NCBI GenBank assembly: GCA_022711635.1
Contig: JAKLEQ010000004.1
Location: 1 to 38,411, forward strand
Direction: 5' to 3'
Origin: Methanoregula sp.
GTDB lineage: Archaea; Halobacteriota; Methanomicrobia; Methanomicrobiales; Methanospirillaceae
DNA length: 38,411 nucleotides
Shown here: piece after piece, positions 17,047 through 25,806 of the stretch
How the letters are laid out: each line of letters starts with the position of its first letter
How positions within the stretch are numbered: position 1 is the first letter of the stretch
Translations under genes and position numbers: made by a program
The notes under the pieces: model-generated
Databases searched by the model: none
The model's input: the letters and a program-made list of their open reading frames with translations, nothing else
What the model was told of the DNA's origin: nothing

Positions 17047-18088
17047 AGACCAGCTCCTCCTTGATCTGGTCCTCGGAAAGAAACGCCATCTTGCTCCGGG
17101 AGATGATGCGGATGTTGGTGATCTCGGTATACTTCGCCCAGAAATATCCGACGATCAACGCGATGGAAAGGGGGTCATCGAGGAACGATCCGGCTCCCTT
17201 CCTGATGAGGTAATTCTCCAGCTGCTTTTCCAGGAGTGAGATCCTGCCGGTCTTGATCGATGCCTCCGGAAGTTCACGGAGGAACCGGTATGAAGTCTGC
17301 CCGAGATCGGCGACGACCTCTTCGGTGGAGTGCAGGCCCATGAGCCGTTTCAGATCGCGCTCCCGGAGCTCTTTTCCACCGGGAATGAGGAATTTTATGG
17401 CTTCCTCCCATGGCGTGCGATCCCGCACGAGCCGGAGAACGGTGCGGATGTTGATGACATCGATCTCCGTTGCGATCAGTTCGCGGATCAGGGTATCGTT
17501 GTAGGAAGGCGATGGGACAGATGCGAGGGAGTCTGCATAATAAAATGTGTCGAGAGCGCATTCGAGAATACTGATATCCCCCTCTTTGGAAAAGTCCGGA
17601 AATGCCTGGGTGAGCGGTTTTGCATAGATGATCCCGAATGTCGCCAGCAGGTCGACGACTGCCTTCAGGTCAGGCTGTTTCAGGAGCTCAGTCAGGGCAA
17701 CCTCATCAAGCTCACCCACCGGGACAAGACAGGACAGGATCTCCTCGTTCGTCGTGTGGATATTCTTTCCCCGGAGAATGGTCTTGATGTTCTGGACGTC
17801 CCAGCGGTGGAGGAAGATCCTGAGATACTTCTCTGCTTCCTCTTCACGGACGATCTTTGCGATCTTCCGGAATGTTTTTACGAAATCGTTCCGGAGTGCG
17901 AGTTCGATGGCGACGATCCCTTCGGACATCGCCTTCGCCTTTGTTATCTCCCCCCCGTACGGCGTCTTCTCCAGTACAGAGAGAAGGGAGTCGAGATCGG
18001 GCTGGAGCATCAGCTCCTCGTACTGGTGGCGGTCCAGGAGGCGGCTCTTCATCCCCCGTATCCGGGCGTTGACATAGGCGTAATCCAT
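17039..18088 (-). CDS. ahaC: A-type ATP synthase subunit C (d-like rotor adaptor)
   Basis: A 349-residue helical protein beginning MDYAYVNARIRGMKSRLLDR, the usual N-terminus of subunit C. It sits on the c ring as a socket linking it to the central stalk. RWDVQNIKTILRGK, EIDVINIRTVLRLVRDRTPW and KYTEITNIRIISRSK are the three repeated three-helix signatures. The start lies one base after the stop of subunit E. Confidence 0.96.
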   Translation of the reverse strand: MDYAYVNARIRGMKSRLLDRHQYEELMLQPDLDSLLSVLEKTPYGGEITKAKAMSEGIVAIELALRNDFVKTFRKIAKIVREEEAEKYLRIFLHRWDVQNIKTILRGKNIHTTNEEILSCLVPVGELDEVALTELLKQPDLKAVVDLLATFGIIYAKPLTQAFPDFSKEGDISILECALDTFYYADSLASVPSPSYNDTLIRELIATEIDVINIRTVLRLVRDRTPWEEAIKFLIPGGKELRERDLKRLMGLHSTEEVVADLGQTSYRFLRELPEASIKTGRISLLEKQLENYLIRKGAGSFLDDPLSIALIVGYFWAKYTEITNIRIISRSKMAFLSEDQIKEELVYV

Positions 18089-18089
18089 A

Positions 18090-18680
18090 TCAGCCCCCGA
18101 AAAGGATCCCGTACAGTTCTTTTTTCAGCCGTTCCTTCCCGCGCTCCAGCCGGGATTCGACGGTATTGGAGACCGTTATGGATCCATCGGGGGATGTCAC
18201 GACAAGACCCCCGCGTGTCGTCAGATCGGCGATAACATCTGCGGTCACGTTAAGCCCTGCAAGCGTTTTTCTGCAGACCTGCTCGTCCCGCCGGTCGATA
18301 TGGACGCGTATCCCTTCGTTCGCAAGCCCGTCCAGGGCTTCCCTGGCAAGGCTTTGGAATACCTGGGGATACGACGGATCGTTGCGCAGGAGGTCCAGCT
18401 GCTTCTCCGCGTCGCTGAAAGCCAGCTGGAACTCGGCTTCCTTTATCCGTATCAGCTGCTGGATGTTCTCGGATTTTGTAAGGAAGATCTGGCGGTTTCG
18501 CTCGGACTCTGCCGCCCGCTTTGCAGAATCGAGGAGCGAATTCTCACTCGTCTGTCCTTCTTTTACGGCAACGGCAACAATCTCGTCCGCGGCTTTTTTT
18601 GCCTTTTCGCGGATCTCACGCTCCCGCTCCTGTGCACTCTCTTCAACCGATTTCAGTAAATTTTCATATGCCAAAAGCAT
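18090..18680 (-). CDS. ahaE: A-type ATP synthase subunit E (peripheral stalk)
   Basis: A 196-residue protein with a long charged N-terminal coiled coil (about 5-100; REREIREKAKKAADEIVAVA) and a C-terminal alpha/beta domain (VHIDRRDEQVCRKTL; RGGLVVTSPDGSITVSNTVE) that attaches to subunit B. It pairs with subunit H to form the stator stalks. A 130-base gap with a hairpin separates it from ahaK; the other downstream genes are packed with overlaps. Confidence 0.94.
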   Translation of the reverse strand: MLLAYENLLKSVEESAQEREREIREKAKKAADEIVAVAVKEGQTSENSLLDSAKRAAESERNRQIFLTKSENIQQLIRIKEAEFQLAFSDAEKQLDLLRNDPSYPQVFQSLAREALDGLANEGIRVHIDRRDEQVCRKTLAGLNVTADVIADLTTRGGLVVTSPDGSITVSNTVESRLERGKERLKKELYGILFGG

Positions 18681-18733
18681 CCTCCCCCTTCTGGCGGTGT
18701 CAGGGATTCAGACGGATACGTGCAGAGGCAGGC

Positions 18734-18754
18734 CCCGGATGTTCCCGATCCGGG
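18734..18754 (-). promoter_or_regulatory. Intercistronic hairpin between ahaK and ahaE
   Basis: CCCGGAT (18734-18740) pairs with ATCCGGG (18748-18754) around a 7-base loop. No T-run follows on the transcribed strand. It could mark an mRNA processing or pausing site that lets many more copies of subunit K be made than of the later subunits. That role is inferred, because the c ring needs about ten or more copies per complex. Confidence 0.45.
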
Positions 18755-18810
18755 AGCCTTTTTGAAAAACTGCAGAGGGAACGCACTGGGCTTTAATGAT
18801 CCTCAGGTAA

Positions 18811-19029
18811 TCATTTCAGCATCAGGATGATCATTGACGCTACCACGAATCCCAGTATCACCAGGGTCTCAGGAATCGCTTCGAGGATGATCATCGAACC
18901 GATCGTCTCCGGTCGTTCAGCAACGGTGGCGGCCCCCGCCGTACCGATGCGGGACTGAGCCCACGCCGTACCGATGGCGCCACCGGTAAATGCGATCGCC
19001 GCCCCAAGGGGAACTTCCCAGCTAACCAT
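18811..19029 (-). CDS. ahaK: A-type ATP synthase subunit K (c-ring proteolipid)
   Basis: A 72-residue two-helix proteolipid. Helix 1 is rich in Gly and Ala (AFTGGAIGTAWAQSRIG). Helix 2 carries the ion-binding carboxylate E54 in LEAIPETLVILGFVVA. The protein forms the rotating ring that carries H+ or Na+. It is a single-hairpin form, not the duplicated or larger forms seen in some methanogens. A GAGGAGGG ribosome site and a TATA box make this the promoter-proximal gene of the operon. Ion choice cannot be settled by eye. Confidence 0.95.
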   Translation of the reverse strand: MVSWEVPLGAAIAFTGGAIGTAWAQSRIGTAGAATVAERPETIGSMIILEAIPETLVILGFVVASMIILMLK

Positions 19030-19069
19030 TATTCAACCCTCCTCAAACAATAGTAACTACAGGGTTCCT

Positions 19070-19085
19070 GTATATGAGCGTTTCG
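19070..19085 (-). promoter_or_regulatory. BRE/TATA promoter of the ahaKECFABD operon
   Basis: On the minus strand GCGAAACGCTCATATACAGG contains a BRE-like CGAAACG followed by TCATATAC, about 45 bases before the ahaK ATG. The leader carries the strong GAGGAGGG ribosome site. Confidence 0.6.
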
Positions 19086-19137
19086 CAGGTGCGGGTGAAA
19101 ATTCCGTCGAAAAATCGAAAAAAGCGTAATATAATAG

Positions 19138-19470
19138 TTATTCCATTTTCCCGATCAATATGTTTTTCAGGGTATCCGCCATTTCACGGACTGATGCAGC
19201 CCGGTCTCCCCCGCCCTTTCCCATCAAAACCGTCGAACGGATATCATCTTCCGACAGCTTGGTGAAACTGAACTTCTCCCAGGCATGCTGATCAATTCCC
19301 GACCAGATCTCCCGGAGTACATCACGGATCGTCGCGCTCTCCTCGGAGGTGAGCTGCCGCCCCCGCCCGGCCATTGACTTCCGGATCTTCTCCAGGGCGT
19401 CCTCCGCTGCCTTGTCCCGCAGGACCTGGAACCGCCGCCGTCCCAGTTCTTCGCTGCTGATCCCTGCCAT
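19138..19470 (-). CDS. Uncharacterised 110-residue protein, paralogue of the divergent neighbour
   Basis: A soluble, charged, helical protein with no signal peptide or membrane segment. It contains EELGRRRFQVLRDKAAEDAL near the N-terminus and WSGIDQHAWEKFSF in the middle. Both blocks match the protein encoded divergently at 19631 (GRRxFxVxRxK; WxxIDQxAWExxxF), so the two are paralogues. GAAGGT lies before the ATG, and the minus strand reads CATATAGG near 19503. I do not recognise the family and cannot assign a function. Confidence 0.75.
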   Translation of the reverse strand: MAGISSEELGRRRFQVLRDKAAEDALEKIRKSMAGRGRQLTSEESATIRDVLREIWSGIDQHAWEKFSFTKLSEDDIRSTVLMGKGGGDRAASVREMADTLKNILIGKME

Positions 19471-19630
19471 ATACCTTCATTGCGGGAATTGCCCCCTGCC
19501 CCTATATGATAGTTCCGCAGGCTGACGACCCGCGATGAGGGGTTTTTCGCCTCCATGGGGGATCCACCACAACCATTATATGTCCGCAGCAGGATTCACT
19601 CTTCAACCGCGATCGGGGGAGGAGAAGGGT
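19471..19630. promoter_or_regulatory. Divergent promoter region between the two paralogues
   Basis: A minus-strand TATA-like CATATAGG lies at about 19503-19509 and a plus-strand TATTATATG-like element (ATTATATG) at about 19575-19582. Each is followed by a purine-rich ribosome site near its gene. No longer dyad is obvious. Confidence 0.45.
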
Positions 19631-19960
19631 ATGCCGGAAGTGTCGCAGAAAGAAGTCGGGAGGCGGCTGTTTCACGTCCACCGCGAGAAGAGGGTCGAGC
19701 TTGCCATCAAGAAGATGAAAGCCGGGATAGGATCCGAGTGGAAAAAATACTCGACAGACCAGATCCGGATCCTGGGCCACATCCTGCAATGTACGTGGAA
19801 CGTCATCGACCAGAAGGCATGGGAGTCAATCCCGTTCGAACGGGTAAAAGGTGAAGACGTCGACAAAATGATCCGTCTCGGCGAAGGGGTCGAACCCCGC
19901 AGGAACCCGACCCCGGAGAATGTCGAGGAGATCAAGGGGATCCTCCTCGCGGTCAAGTAA
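19631..19960 (+). CDS. Uncharacterised 109-residue protein, paralogue of the divergent neighbour
   Basis: It begins MPEVSQKEVGRRLFHVHREK and contains WNVIDQKAWESIPFERV, matching blocks of the divergent paralogue at 19138-19470 in the same order and spacing. It is charged and helical with no export or membrane segment. A GGGGAGGAGAAGGG ribosome site lies directly before the ATG. The frame is open 32 codons further upstream, but that part covers the promoter. Its stop abuts the convergent trmO stop with no gap. The function is unknown. Confidence 0.78.
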   Translation: MPEVSQKEVGRRLFHVHREKRVELAIKKMKAGIGSEWKKYSTDQIRILGHILQCTWNVIDQKAWESIPFERVKGEDVDKMIRLGEGVEPRRNPTPENVEEIKGILLAVK

Positions 19961-20419
19961 TCATTCACTCTTTTTCTTTGCCTTCTGTACCCTGGTGTCC
20001 GTCTCCCGACCGCATGTTTCCGGGCTGTCAAGGTCAGCAAAATAGGGCTTGATATCGATGACCAGCGTTCCGTTGAAGGCGTCGAGCCCCCGGACCCTGA
20101 GTACACCGTTCTCAACGCCGAGCAGGTCGACAAGGCAGATGGCGACCGGGTTGGGGCGGTCCGGTGAGCGAATCGAGAAGACGCCGCTTTCAGCTACCTT
20201 GTCCGGCGGGGTCGCCCGGAGCCGGGTCCTGTCGGCCCGGTCGAACCAGCAGAGTACGAAGAGGTGTTTCCGCTTCTCAAGGTCGAGGAGGCCATCGCGG
20301 TACGCCGGGTCGATGACGATTAGGGAGATGGTGTCCGAGAGGCGCCCCTGCCGGGGGGCATCGCCATTTTTCTTGTACGGGGACCGTACCTCCCCGATGG
20401 GTCGGAGTTCGATTGCCAT
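19961..20419 (-). CDS. trmO: tRNA (m6t6A37) methyltransferase TrmO (TsaA/UPF0066)
   Basis: A 152-residue protein with the family core PIGEVRSPYKKNGDAPRQG, LFVLCWFDRADR and the signature SGVFSIRSPDRPNPVAICLV, followed by VRGLDAFNGTLVIDIKPYF. TrmO uses S-adenosylmethionine to methylate N6-threonylcarbamoyladenosine at position 37 of tRNA-Thr. I chose the ATG at 20419 because family homology starts there; the open frame continues 28 codons upstream without similarity. It converges with the paralogue gene. Confidence 0.88.
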   Translation of the reverse strand: MAIELRPIGEVRSPYKKNGDAPRQGRLSDTISLIVIDPAYRDGLLDLEKRKHLFVLCWFDRADRTRLRATPPDKVAESGVFSIRSPDRPNPVAICLVDLLGVENGVLRVRGLDAFNGTLVIDIKPYFADLDSPETCGRETDTRVQKAKKKSE

Positions 20420-20689
20420 GGGATCCTGAACGGGAAGTTGTCCCTGGCCAATGAAAAGGATTGCGGAAATGCGCCGTGGAACTCCGCATGGACAACGGGT
20501 CATCCCCTGCCCGTGCCTTCCGGAAAGGGGGTCCTCATGATCCCAGGGAGGGGGGTACCCCCAGGAGGGATCTGCCGATCCATGGCCACCCCCTCCCCGC
20601 TTCCGTTAAAACTTCCCCTTCCCTGAATGCCCCGACGTGAACCCCCACCGATGAGATACCTCAGACCATACCCGCCCCCACCCCCCGCT

Positions 20690-20724
20690 GGATCGGGGGC
20701 CCCCTCCGGCCCCCACCAGGGGGT
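20690..20724 (+). repeat. Degenerate 35-base repeat, copy A
   Basis: It begins GGATCGGG, has central C-runs and ends AGGGGGT. Compared without gaps to copy B at 20889-20923, I count 25 of 35 identical positions. Both ends are perfectly conserved, 8 bases on each side. Confidence 0.4.
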
Positions 20725-20882
20725 TCACCCGTACCCTGCCGACCCCCCTCCCGCCAAAAATTCGGAAAAATCACCCACCGTTATTCATCGCAGTATTTCG
20801 TCGGAGCGCCCAGCGCTTACCCAGCGGTTCGCGGGTAAAAGGGGGATTGGCCACGACCGCGGGGGTGGCCGCATACCTACCC

Positions 20883-20939
20883 CAGCCCGGATCGGGCAAC
20901 CCCCCACGATCCCCTCAGGGGGTAGGGCGATCCGGGCTG
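20883..20939 (+). repeat. 12-base inverted repeat enclosing copy B of the 35-base repeat
   Basis: CAGCCCGGATCG at 20883-20894 is the exact reverse complement of CGATCCGGGCTG at 20928-20939. Inside, CCCC-TCA-GGGG can form a second stem. Copy B of the 35-base repeat covers 20889-20923. The whole could fold as one long RNA hairpin or extruded DNA cruciform. Confidence 0.55.
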
Positions 20940-20941
20940 AT

Positions 20942-20979
20942 CCCCCCCACTGCGCGAGTACAACGAGTGGTCGGGGGGG
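20942..20979 (+). repeat. C-run/G-run hairpin
   Basis: A C7 run plus ACT pairs with AGTG and a G7 run across a roughly 14-base loop, with a small bulge (GTC). It lies 2 bases after the preceding inverted repeat, so the two may form one structured domain. Confidence 0.45.
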
Positions 20980-21053
20980 TGACCGGGAATACAGGATCCT
21001 CGTCCCATGGCAGGCGCATCCCCTCACCTGATACGCACCGTGTGGATCGATCC

Positions 21054-21073
21054 GGATAACGGCACCGTTATCC
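21054..21073 (+). promoter_or_regulatory. Perfect 9-base dyad upstream of the Yip1-like gene
   Basis: GGATAACGG and CCGTTATCC flank two bases. A TATA-like CTAAAAAATC follows at once (about 21075-21083), 28 bases before the ATG at 21108. The position directly upstream of the TATA box fits a regulator-binding site or BRE-side element (inference). Confidence 0.5.
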
Positions 21074-21107
21074 CCTAAAAAATCGATCGTATGTGCAGGT
21101 AGATTCA

Positions 21108-21776
21108 ATGGACCGTTCACTTGTCACGCTTCTTACCAAACCGGATGGTTTTTTCCTTAACCTGAATACCGAACCGGAGAGCCTCGGTGTACCGGCGCTC
21201 TTTGTCCTGACGAGCGGGCTTGTCGGCGCAATCAGCGCGTACCTGATCGCCGGCCTCACCGGGAAGATGATGAGCGCGATCATGCCGGGGATGGAATCGA
21301 TCACGGGGATTATCGCCGTCGTCTCCGCCATCATCGGCTCGTTTATCTTCTGGGGAATTGTCGCCGGCGTCTTCTACGTCATCTCGTCATCCTTCAAGGG
21401 GACCGGCACCTTCAACCGGTGCCTCGAGGTCGTGGGGTACGGATTCCTGCCGCAGGTCATCGGCGCACTGGTCGCAGCAGTCTATACCATCATGACCGTT
21501 CCCTCGATCAGCGTGCCGTCGCTCTCGAGATCCGTCATGAACGACCCGCAGGCCCTGAATGCTGCGATCACCGCGTTCATGCACGACCCGGCGATACGAA
21601 TGGTTACACAAATCTCAGCGGTCGTCTCCATCGTCTTCATCCTCTGGAGCGCGTACATCTGGGTCTACGGTATAAAGGAGGCCCGGGGACTATCCCTGCG
21701 GGACGCCCAGCTCTGCGTCGGGATACCGGTGCTCCTGTATATCATCTACCTGGTTTATTCGGTAACTCTCGCATGA
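21108..21776 (+). CDS. Yip1-domain membrane protein
   Basis: A 222-residue protein with five hydrophobic segments. PDGFFLNLN near the N-terminus and the later GTGTFNRCLEVVGYGFLPQV and GIKEARGLSLRDAQLCVGIPV segments are typical of prokaryotic Yip1-domain proteins. Their role in archaea is not known; eukaryotic relatives work in membrane trafficking. Two starts are possible: a GTG at 21093 or the ATG at 21108. The TATA position fits a nearly leaderless transcript from the ATG. Confidence 0.8.
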   Translation: MDRSLVTLLTKPDGFFLNLNTEPESLGVPALFVLTSGLVGAISAYLIAGLTGKMMSAIMPGMESITGIIAVVSAIIGSFIFWGIVAGVFYVISSSFKGTGTFNRCLEVVGYGFLPQVIGALVAAVYTIMTVPSISVPSLSRSVMNDPQALNAAITAFMHDPAIRMVTQISAVVSIVFILWSAYIWVYGIKEARGLSLRDAQLCVGIPVLLYIIYLVYSVTLA

Positions 21777-21784
21777 TACCCCGG

Positions 21785-21818
21785 GCTCCTTTCCGAGGAG
21801 CAGATCGCCTCTTTTTTT
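21785..21818 (+). terminator. Hairpin plus T-run after the Yip1-like gene
   Basis: GCTCCT pairs with AGGAGC around TTCCG, followed by CCTCTTTTTTT. It lies 8 bases after the stop codon. Confidence 0.65.
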
Positions 21819-21980
21819 CGATTTACCGGCAGCCTGAAAACAGAGGGGTGTACCCTTGGAGGACAGATCTGCTGGTATGACCCGAAAAGGAAAGAAACGG
21901 GGAATATTTACCAATTTTCAATCCAGCCGCGGATCCTTGCCGTCGCTAAAAAAATGTCGTTCGTACTATCAATTGCAGGA

Positions 21981-23117
21981 TCAATCCCCAATCTTCCGGA
22001 TCCGGTCCATCGCCTCTTTCAGTTTCTCCATCGAAGCCGCATAGGACAACCGGATCCAGCCCGGGGCATAGAACGCACTGCCGGGTGTCGCAGCAACATG
22101 GCCCTTATCAAGCCAGCGTGATGCAACCTCCATATCATCGCCGTTAACCTTGACGAAGGCATAGAACGCACCCTCGGCCGGGGCTGTATCGTACCCCATT
22201 GCTTTAAGCTCGCCGATGACGTACTTCCGCCGCTTGTCGAACTCCTGCCGCATCTGCTCGACGCAGGACTGGTCGCCTTTGAGCGCCGCCACCCCGCCCC
22301 ACATCGCAAAGGTCGTCGCCTGCGAGACCGAGTGCTGCTGGACCTTGGACATCTCAGCGATGATCTCTTTCGGGCCCACTGCATACCCGAGCCGCCAGCC
22401 GGTCATCGCGTACGCCTTCGAGAAGCCGTTGATGGTGATGGTCCGCTGGTGCATGTCACCGATAGCGGCAAGCGAGAGGTGCTCCCTGCCGTAGATCATC
22501 TTCTCGTAGATCTCGTCCGACATGGCGTAGATGTCGTTGTCCGTGCAGATGTCGGCGACGAGCTGCAGGGACGTTCTGTCGAAGACTGCCCCGGTCGGGT
22601 TTGAAGGGGAGTTGACGATGATCATCTTCGTTTTTTTGTTGACCTTCTCCAGAAGGGAGTCGTCGAGCTGGAAGGTCTTTTCGTTGATTGCGTGGAAGAC
22701 CGGCTTCCCGCCCGCGATCAGGATGCAGGGCTCGTAGGAGACCCATGCGGGCGTGAGGATGACCGTCTCATCGCCGGGGTTTAAAACAGCCTCGCAGGTC
22801 TCGTAGATGGCGTCCTTTGCCCCGCAGGCAACAATAACCTGCTGGGGGGTGCAGAGAAACTTGTTCTCCTTTGTGATCTTATCCGCGATGGCGCCTGTCA
22901 GCTCCGGGATACCGTTGCTCGGCGCGTAATGGGTTTCCCCGCGTTTCAGGGCGTCGATGCAGGCATCCGTGATATGCTGCGGGGTGGCAAAGTCGGGCTC
23001 TCCGATAGAAAGGCTGATGACATCGATCCCGTGCCGCTGCATCGCCTTGGCCTTGTTGGAGATCGCGATCGTCGCCGATTCGGTTACGCCGGCGATCTTC
23101 GCCGACAGGGGCTTCAT
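21981..23117 (-). CDS. Class I aminotransferase (aspartate/aromatic type)
   Basis: A 378-residue PLP enzyme of the AspC family: SLSIGEPDFATP, YAPSNGIPELTGAIA, NSPSNPTGAVFD, the PLP lysine K234 in GFSKAYAMTGWRLGYAVG and the substrate-binding Arg in WIRLSYA. It would move amino groups between amino acids and 2-oxoacids, probably aspartate or aromatic substrates. Its start overlaps the ribH stop by 4 bases, making it the last gene of the class V aminotransferase-ribC-ribH operon. The reason for its tie to flavin synthesis is unclear. Confidence 0.93.
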   Translation of the reverse strand: MKPLSAKIAGVTESATIAISNKAKAMQRHGIDVISLSIGEPDFATPQHITDACIDALKRGETHYAPSNGIPELTGAIADKITKENKFLCTPQQVIVACGAKDAIYETCEAVLNPGDETVILTPAWVSYEPCILIAGGKPVFHAINEKTFQLDDSLLEKVNKKTKMIIVNSPSNPTGAVFDRTSLQLVADICTDNDIYAMSDEIYEKMIYGREHLSLAAIGDMHQRTITINGFSKAYAMTGWRLGYAVGPKEIIAEMSKVQQHSVSQATTFAMWGGVAALKGDQSCVEQMRQEFDKRRKYVIGELKAMGYDTAPAEGAFYAFVKVNGDDMEVASRWLDKGHVAATPGSAFYAPGWIRLSYAASMEKLKEAMDRIRKIGD

Positions 23118-23530
23118 CTCAACCGTTTGACCAGCTTGACCGCTGACTCGACCGCACGCTTCGCGTAATCGATCCGCTCGTTCGCCTCGAGCCGGGACAT
23201 GCCGGGCCCGGAGATTCCGAGCGTCACGGGCTTGCCGAACTCCAGCGAGAGGTCGATGATCTTCCGCGAGGCATGCTGGACGACGATCTCGTCGTGCTGG
23301 GTCGAGCCCTCAATGACGCAGCCGATGGTGACGACGGCGTCGACCTTGCCGCCCTGCAGCATCTTCTTGATCGCGAGCGGCATGTCGTAGGCGCCCGGAA
23401 CGTAAATACAGTCGGTCACCTCGGCACCGAGAAATGCGGCGTGCTCCCTGCCCTCGATCTCCATCATATAGGTGATGTCACGGTTGAACTCCGCGACAAC
23501 GAATCCCAATTTTACCGGTGTATCGCACAT
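23114..23530 (-). CDS. ribH: 6,7-dimethyl-8-ribityllumazine synthase
   Basis: A 138-residue protein with the lumazine synthase core: GFVVAEFNRDIT, YVPGAYDMPLAIKKML, TIGCVIEGSTQHDEIVVQHA with catalytic His79, and a conserved tail. It condenses the pyrimidinedione amine with dihydroxybutanone phosphate to give the riboflavin precursor lumazine. The family forms icosahedral or pentameric shells. I chose the ATG at 23530; a TTG three codons earlier is possible. It stands next to ribC, the following step of the pathway. Confidence 0.95.
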   Translation of the reverse strand: MCDTPVKLGFVVAEFNRDITYMMEIEGREHAAFLGAEVTDCIYVPGAYDMPLAIKKMLQGGKVDAVVTIGCVIEGSTQHDEIVVQHASRKIIDLSLEFGKPVTLGISGPGMSRLEANERIDYAKRAVESAVKLVKRLR

Positions 23531-23588
23531 ACTGATCAACTCTGTTTGTTCTCCCCGTACAAATCCTTAACCTCAACGGCCGGAAAAA

Positions 23589-25177
<1,589 letters not shown>

Positions 25178-25189
25178 GGTGATCTGCCC

Positions 25190-25202
25190 ATAGTATATTT
25201 AA
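25190..25202. promoter_or_regulatory. Shared TATA element between the riboflavin operon and purE
   Basis: AGTATATTTAAG reads TATATTTAA toward purE and TTAAATATA toward the class V aminotransferase. Only 45 bases separate the two start codons. The same AT-rich core appears to serve both directions. Confidence 0.55.
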
Positions 25203-25222
25203 GAAGGTGGATATAAGTTTGG

Positions 25223-25624
25223 ATGCAGAATATGGCGGATGTCGCTATCATTTCAGGATCCACCTCGGACAGCAAGATCACCGACAAAGTCAGAAAAGTC
25301 CTCACCGAACACGGGATCTCCTACGATGCGCAGGTGCTCTCTGCACACCGGGACCCGGACAAGCTGGACGCGTACGTGAAATCGAGCGATGCGAAGGTCT
25401 TCATCGCAATTGCCGGGCTCTCCGCCGCCCTGCCTGGCGCGATTGCAGCACGGACGGACCGGCCGGTCATCGGCGTTCCGGTCAGCGGCACCCTGAACGG
25501 GCTCGATGCGCTCCTCGCGATAGCCCAGATGCCCAAGGGCGTCCCGGTCGCCTGCGTCGGCGTAGACAACGGGGAGAACGCCGCACACCTCGCTATCCGT
25601 ATCCTGAAGGTAGCCAGGAATTGA
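25223..25624 (+). CDS. purE: N5-carboxyaminoimidazole ribonucleotide mutase (PurE)
   Basis: This 133-residue protein has the PurE motifs: [30 protein letters not shown] with the catalytic His, [13 protein letters not shown], and [20 protein letters not shown]. It catalyses carboxylation at the 4-position of aminoimidazole ribonucleotide in purine synthesis. It is shorter than bacterial PurE, lacking the C-terminal helical arm. Start alternatives are ATG 25223 and ATG 25232; the TATA position suits a leaderless transcript from either. Confidence 0.93.
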   Translation: MQNMADVAIISGSTSDSKITDKVRKVLTEHGISYDAQVLSAHRDPDKLDAYVKSSDAKVFIAIAGLSAALPGAIAARTDRPVIGVPVSGTLNGLDALLAIAQMPKGVPVACVGVDNGENAAHLAIRILKVARN

Positions 25625-25770
25625 ACCATTCTCTTTTCTCACCGGGAATCGTTTCCGGCAGGGACCGGCCAAATCGCGCGATCACCCCGGGGATTTCCAG
25701 AAACGGCGACGTCGCCATTTTAACCCGGACGGGCCATGCTGTAAATAGCGCTGACTGAACCTCCCTGACA

Positions 25771-25780
25771 GATATAATTA
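25771..25780 (+). promoter_or_regulatory. TATA box of the REC-PAS-PAS gene
   Basis: GATATAATTA lies about 31 bases before the ATG at 25807, implying a leader of only a few bases. Immediately upstream, 25625-25770 is a short non-coding gap after purE. Confidence 0.5.
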
Positions 25781-25806
25781 AGAAATAATGGGGAAATGGC
25801 TATACT

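Larger units (their letters stand above)
20420..21053. other. Non-coding region rich in G/C runs and hairpins
   Basis: No convincing gene is found in any frame. Runs of five to seven G or C recur throughout. Structures include the palindrome GGGGGTACCCCC at 20551-20562, a GGCCAC/GTGGCC hairpin near 20850-20871, a 12-base inverted repeat at 20883-20894 and 20928-20939, and a C-run/G-run hairpin at 20942-20979. I found no tRNA, SRP RNA or RNase P RNA signature. It could be a structured RNA, a cluster of degenerate small repeats, or a nucleoid- or replication-related site. Confidence 0.5.

Noticed and set aside
20627-21031. 134-codon frame in the structured non-coding region
   Set aside because: Pro-rich low-complexity product made by C-runs, no start context and no similarity I recognise.
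20420-21107. tRNA, SRP RNA or RNase P RNA in the structured region
   Set aside because: No T-loop GTTCRA with matching acceptor, no SRP GGAAGG-type tetraloop motif and no RNase P core motif were found by reading both strands.
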